This document shows, one piece after another, positions 54,539-56,351 of a stretch of DNA of 56,351 nucleotides; positions within the stretch are counted from its first letter, which is position 1; every line of letters starts with the position of its first letter. The notes below the pieces were generated by a model. That model saw only the letters and a program-made list of their open reading frames with translations, had not been told where the DNA came from and searched no databases. The position numbers and the translations under genes were made by a program. Origin of the DNA: an uncultured Lachnospiraceae bacterium (GTDB lineage: Bacteria > Bacillota > Clostridia > Lachnospirales > Lachnospiraceae); contig CAMZDG010000005.1 in the NCBI GenBank assembly GCA_947305245.1, forward strand, positions 90,891-147,241, given 5' to 3'.

Positions 54539-55189
54539 TTAGATTTTTGAAGGATCTATTTTATATCCCTGCTCTGACAACTCGCGGATCAGACTTAGCG
54601 CTACCTCGTCCACCCGTTTTTCGAAAGGAATATAGATCAATCCTTGAATGTCCGAAGGCTTATCAAATTGAGGATCTTCCTTTAACAATATTGCTACTCG
54701 CTGCCTTCCTAGTTTGGCCAAAAACATTCCTAACTCCAAAACCACATTTTGTCTTACGCGAGATCTGTAGTCGGTTTCAGATTTTGATTTCCCGACATCA
54801 TCGGGCGTCGCCAGAACAATGGCATATCCCACATCTGCTCCATATTCTTCTAATTTTTCTATTATTGTTTGCCCACCGGAGGCTCTTTGGTCCAATATGA
54901 TTGGATCTAAATCCCATCTCCGAAGCAATGCTTCCAGTTGGGTCTTTGCCATGTCATCATGACCATAGACGACAAAGATTTTCTTGTTTTCAGTTGACGA
55001 GATTAAACCGAGTAATTCTTTTACCGCGGCTTGTTCTTTTCCCTGAATTGTAAAAGTTCCAGAATTGTAACAATTAATGATGCCGCCATTACTCAATCTT
55101 ATACTTTTTCCATGTTGTATTTCTTTGGTCTCGATCACTCGGTACAAACTACTATTTTGAATCTTTTCCAATATCTCCTGATAATTCAT
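54539..55189 (-). CDS. TIR-like (PF10137/CAP12-type) nucleotide-binding protein
   Basis: A 216-residue protein. Residues ~69-190 form the TIR-like domain: KKIFVVYGHDDMAKTQLEAL, ILDQRASGGQTIIEKLEEY, AIVLATPDDVG and VRQNVVLELGMFLAKLG, with Glu152 at the position of the NADase Glu. Such domains degrade NAD+ on activation in CBASS and Pycsar defence. The N-terminal ~65 residues (LSNGGIINCYNSGTFTIQGK) resemble the small beta-sheet domain at the start of RNase HIII and may sense a ligand. No cyclase gene is adjacent; a DUF3892 gene follows. A GGAG site precedes the ATG. Confidence 0.85.
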   Translation of the reverse strand: MNYQEILEKIQNSSLYRVIETKEIQHGKSIRLSNGGIINCYNSGTFTIQGKEQAAVKELLGLISSTENKKIFVVYGHDDMAKTQLEALLRRWDLDPIILDQRASGGQTIIEKLEEYGADVGYAIVLATPDDVGKSKSETDYRSRVRQNVVLELGMFLAKLGRQRVAILLKEDPQFDKPSDIQGLIYIPFEKRVDEVALSLIRELSEQGYKIDPSKI

Positions 55190-55497
55190 GCGTAAGATAT
55201 CTCCTTCTTTTGATGATTTATATTATTATTGCGTGCGACACTTGCTTTTTTCTACGCTTTGTTTGTTTTTTTCATATTTTTTTCATATTTTTTCATATTT
55301 TGTAGAGAAAACTATATGTCATACGCAATATAAATGTTAGACGAAGAACATGTAAACTATAAGCAGCCTGGTTGACTGGAGGTGAGACCGTTGTTTTACA
55401 GAATCGTTCTGCAGGTTTGAAACCCGAGGGTGTGATTATAGAAAGGAGAACGATAATAAAGAAGAGATTATCCTGATTAGAAAACACCTGCATTGAG
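55190..55497. other. A+T-rich intergenic region with T-run repeats
   Basis: Upstream of the TIR-like gene and without a convincing reading frame. It contains three to four units of T6-7CATA (55266-55301, period 10-11) and a GGAGGTGAG ribosome-site-like sequence with no long frame behind it. It probably holds the promoter of the TIR-like gene (TATAAA-like on the - strand near 55225), but I cannot place it firmly. Confidence 0.5.
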
Positions 55498-55602
55498 ATG
55501 GGCGCGATTGAATTTGGCGTTTGTAAAGCAGTGCTGGTACCAGAAAAAAGCAAATTATGCTTGTTCTTTGACAGTGGCAACCATGAGGAAATTGAACCAT
55601 GA
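55498..55602 (+). CDS. Possible 34-residue small protein
   Basis: ATG at 55498 opens MGAIEFGVCKAVLVPEKSKL and ends ...NHEEIEP; the TGA overlaps the next ATG (ATGA). The ribosome site is weak. It may be a coupled small protein or a remnant. Confidence 0.35.
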   Translation: MGAIEFGVCKAVLVPEKSKLCLFFDSGNHEEIEP

Positions 55603-56021
55603 AATATGTTAAAACAATTGGTATATTGATTTTGGTCGTGCTATTCATTGTACTAGTAATTACTCTAAAATGTTGTAGCGATAATGAAGCCATGGAGGCA
55701 GAGGAGACAGAGGAAGTGTACGGTGGATGTGACTATTTCAACGGAGAGATAAAAGAAATATCCGAAGAGTATTTGGTACTGAAGCCTACGGCTGAGTGGA
55801 CATGGGAAGAAGCAAAGCGGGTTTTGATTCCTGTGAAGCAAATGAGAGGGGATTTTGACATAAAGACGATTCCGACCCCACTGTTTGGAGGGGAATTGTC
55901 TGATCTGAAACCAGGTGATAAGATACGGGTAGCGTTTAATGCCAAAACCATGAAATGGCTAGAGGACGATGTGTGTATTGAAGTAGTTTTCATGTTATAT
56001 CGATTATCTGATAACCCGTAA
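55599..56021 (+). CDS. Membrane-anchored small protein of unknown function
   Basis: A 140-residue protein: one N-terminal membrane segment (GILILVVLFIVLVITL), a Cys pair and an acidic linker, then a beta-rich domain of about 90 residues (FNGEIKEISEEYLVLKPTAE, LKPGDKIRVAFNA). The domain looks like the OB-like fold of DUF3221-type proteins that are exposed outside. The ribosome site is GAGGAAATTG before the ATG. It lies in the A+T-rich tail after the TIR-like gene and is divergent from it. Confidence 0.72.
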   Translation: MKYVKTIGILILVVLFIVLVITLKCCSDNEAMEAEETEEVYGGCDYFNGEIKEISEEYLVLKPTAEWTWEEAKRVLIPVKQMRGDFDIKTIPTPLFGGELSDLKPGDKIRVAFNAKTMKWLEDDVCIEVVFMLYRLSDNP

Positions 56022-56256
56022 AAACTTATTCCTGAAATAGTAGGGGTGTTAGAGCTTTGCTTTTTGCAATTAATAGTCAGGGAAACTAGCGTGTGCAGTA
56101 AAGAATTGTGAAGGATTGAAATGCTATTGCAAAAAAGTTTTCAGTGCCCAAAGGCTGGCAATGGTAAAAACGGGAAGAGAAAAAACAAATAGAAATTTGT
56201 CAAAAAACTTTATCCGCTTTTCCTTTTAAGATTCGTCATAGGGATGAAAAAGAAGG
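56022..56256. other. Intergenic region before the last gene
   Basis: No reading frame is convincing. Near its end AAACTTT (56205-56211) and CGTCATA (56234-56240) resemble -35 and -10 parts of an extracytoplasmic-function sigma promoter, but the spacing of 22 is long. GGAGGGAGG at 56260-56268 belongs to the next gene. Confidence 0.35.
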
Positions 56257-56272
56257 AAAGGAGGGAGGTCTT

Positions 56273-56351
56273 ATGTGAAAATTCATCGCCTTGATTATTT
56301 CTGCCGTTATTCTCGTGATGGTGAACGGAATAACGGTAAACGCTTCCGAGA
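56273..56351 (+). CDS. Start of a secreted protein gene with TGA as second codon (partial)
   Basis: ATG at 56273 sits five bases after a very strong GGAGGGAGG. The frame then reads TGA, followed by KFIALIISAVILVMVNGITV and NASE, a clear signal peptide with a plausible cleavage site. A single A-to-T change in an original AGA codon would explain the stop. The other frames give Arg-rich, unlikely protein. The gene continues beyond the window. It may be silenced, or start at TTG 56291 without a good ribosome site. Confidence 0.4.

Overview
The window reads as chromosome of a low-complexity Firmicute of the Clostridia, most likely a Lachnospiraceae member. This is inferred from the gene families: DUF4026 and DUF6465 proteins, HrcA/CIRCE, IreB, RNase J, YlbF, type III glutamine synthetase, strong AGGAGG ribosome sites, and TTG/GTG starts. 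Gene density is high and most genes lie on the + strand. The last 2.6 kb, after a tRNA-Gln, is visibly more A+T-rich and looks like accessory DNA.

Layout. 1-9332: end of proA, a DUF4026/DUF2314 protein, a secreted esterase lipoprotein on the - strand, a TldD/TldE protease pair, trpS, and a DUF3810 membrane metalloprotease-like gene coupled to a helix-turn-helix-like protein. 9391-16000: a signal-less polysaccharide deacetylase, an orphan protein, glycerol kinase, a small GlsB-type membrane protein, a double flavodoxin-fold oxidoreductase and a MATE exporter. 15931-26317: a cell-surface cluster (clostripain-type protease with BspA-like leucine-rich repeats, transglutaminase-like lipoprotein, CmpB-type membrane protein), then an aminotransferase, a patatin-like lipase and undecaprenyl-diphosphatase. 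26409-27098: a lysine/alanine-rich DUF6465 protein behind a strong promoter.

27132-42893 is an expanded version of the hrcA-grpE-dnaK-dnaJ-prmA-rsmE-mtaB heat-shock locus known from Bacillus. It has a CIRCE operator in front and a 126-nt tandem repeat between dnaK and dnaJ. Extra genes interrupt it: two membrane proteins (one carrying a C-terminal J-domain), a lipoprotein, a cysteine desulfurase/thiI pair for 4-thiouridine, and an HPr-like protein in which the phosphorylatable His is replaced. 42874-50072 holds a HAD phosphatase, pyrophosphatase and the ireB-ruvX-UPF0473 block. RNase J, YlbF, a shortened MltG-like protein, an O-methyltransferase and a U32 (TrhP-like) protein follow, close to the yrzL-yrrK-yrzB...yrrL-yrrM-yrrN/O order of Bacillus. 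A polytopic membrane protein and type III glutamine synthetase close the core part.

53586-56351: tRNA-Gln(CUG) with its own promoter, a leader hairpin and a terminator; a decayed gene; a - strand pair encoding a TIR-like (PF10137-type) protein and a DUF3892 protein, which is a candidate defence cassette; a small membrane-anchored protein; and the start of a secreted protein gene whose second codon is TGA. No CRISPR array, rRNA or intact insertion sequence was found.
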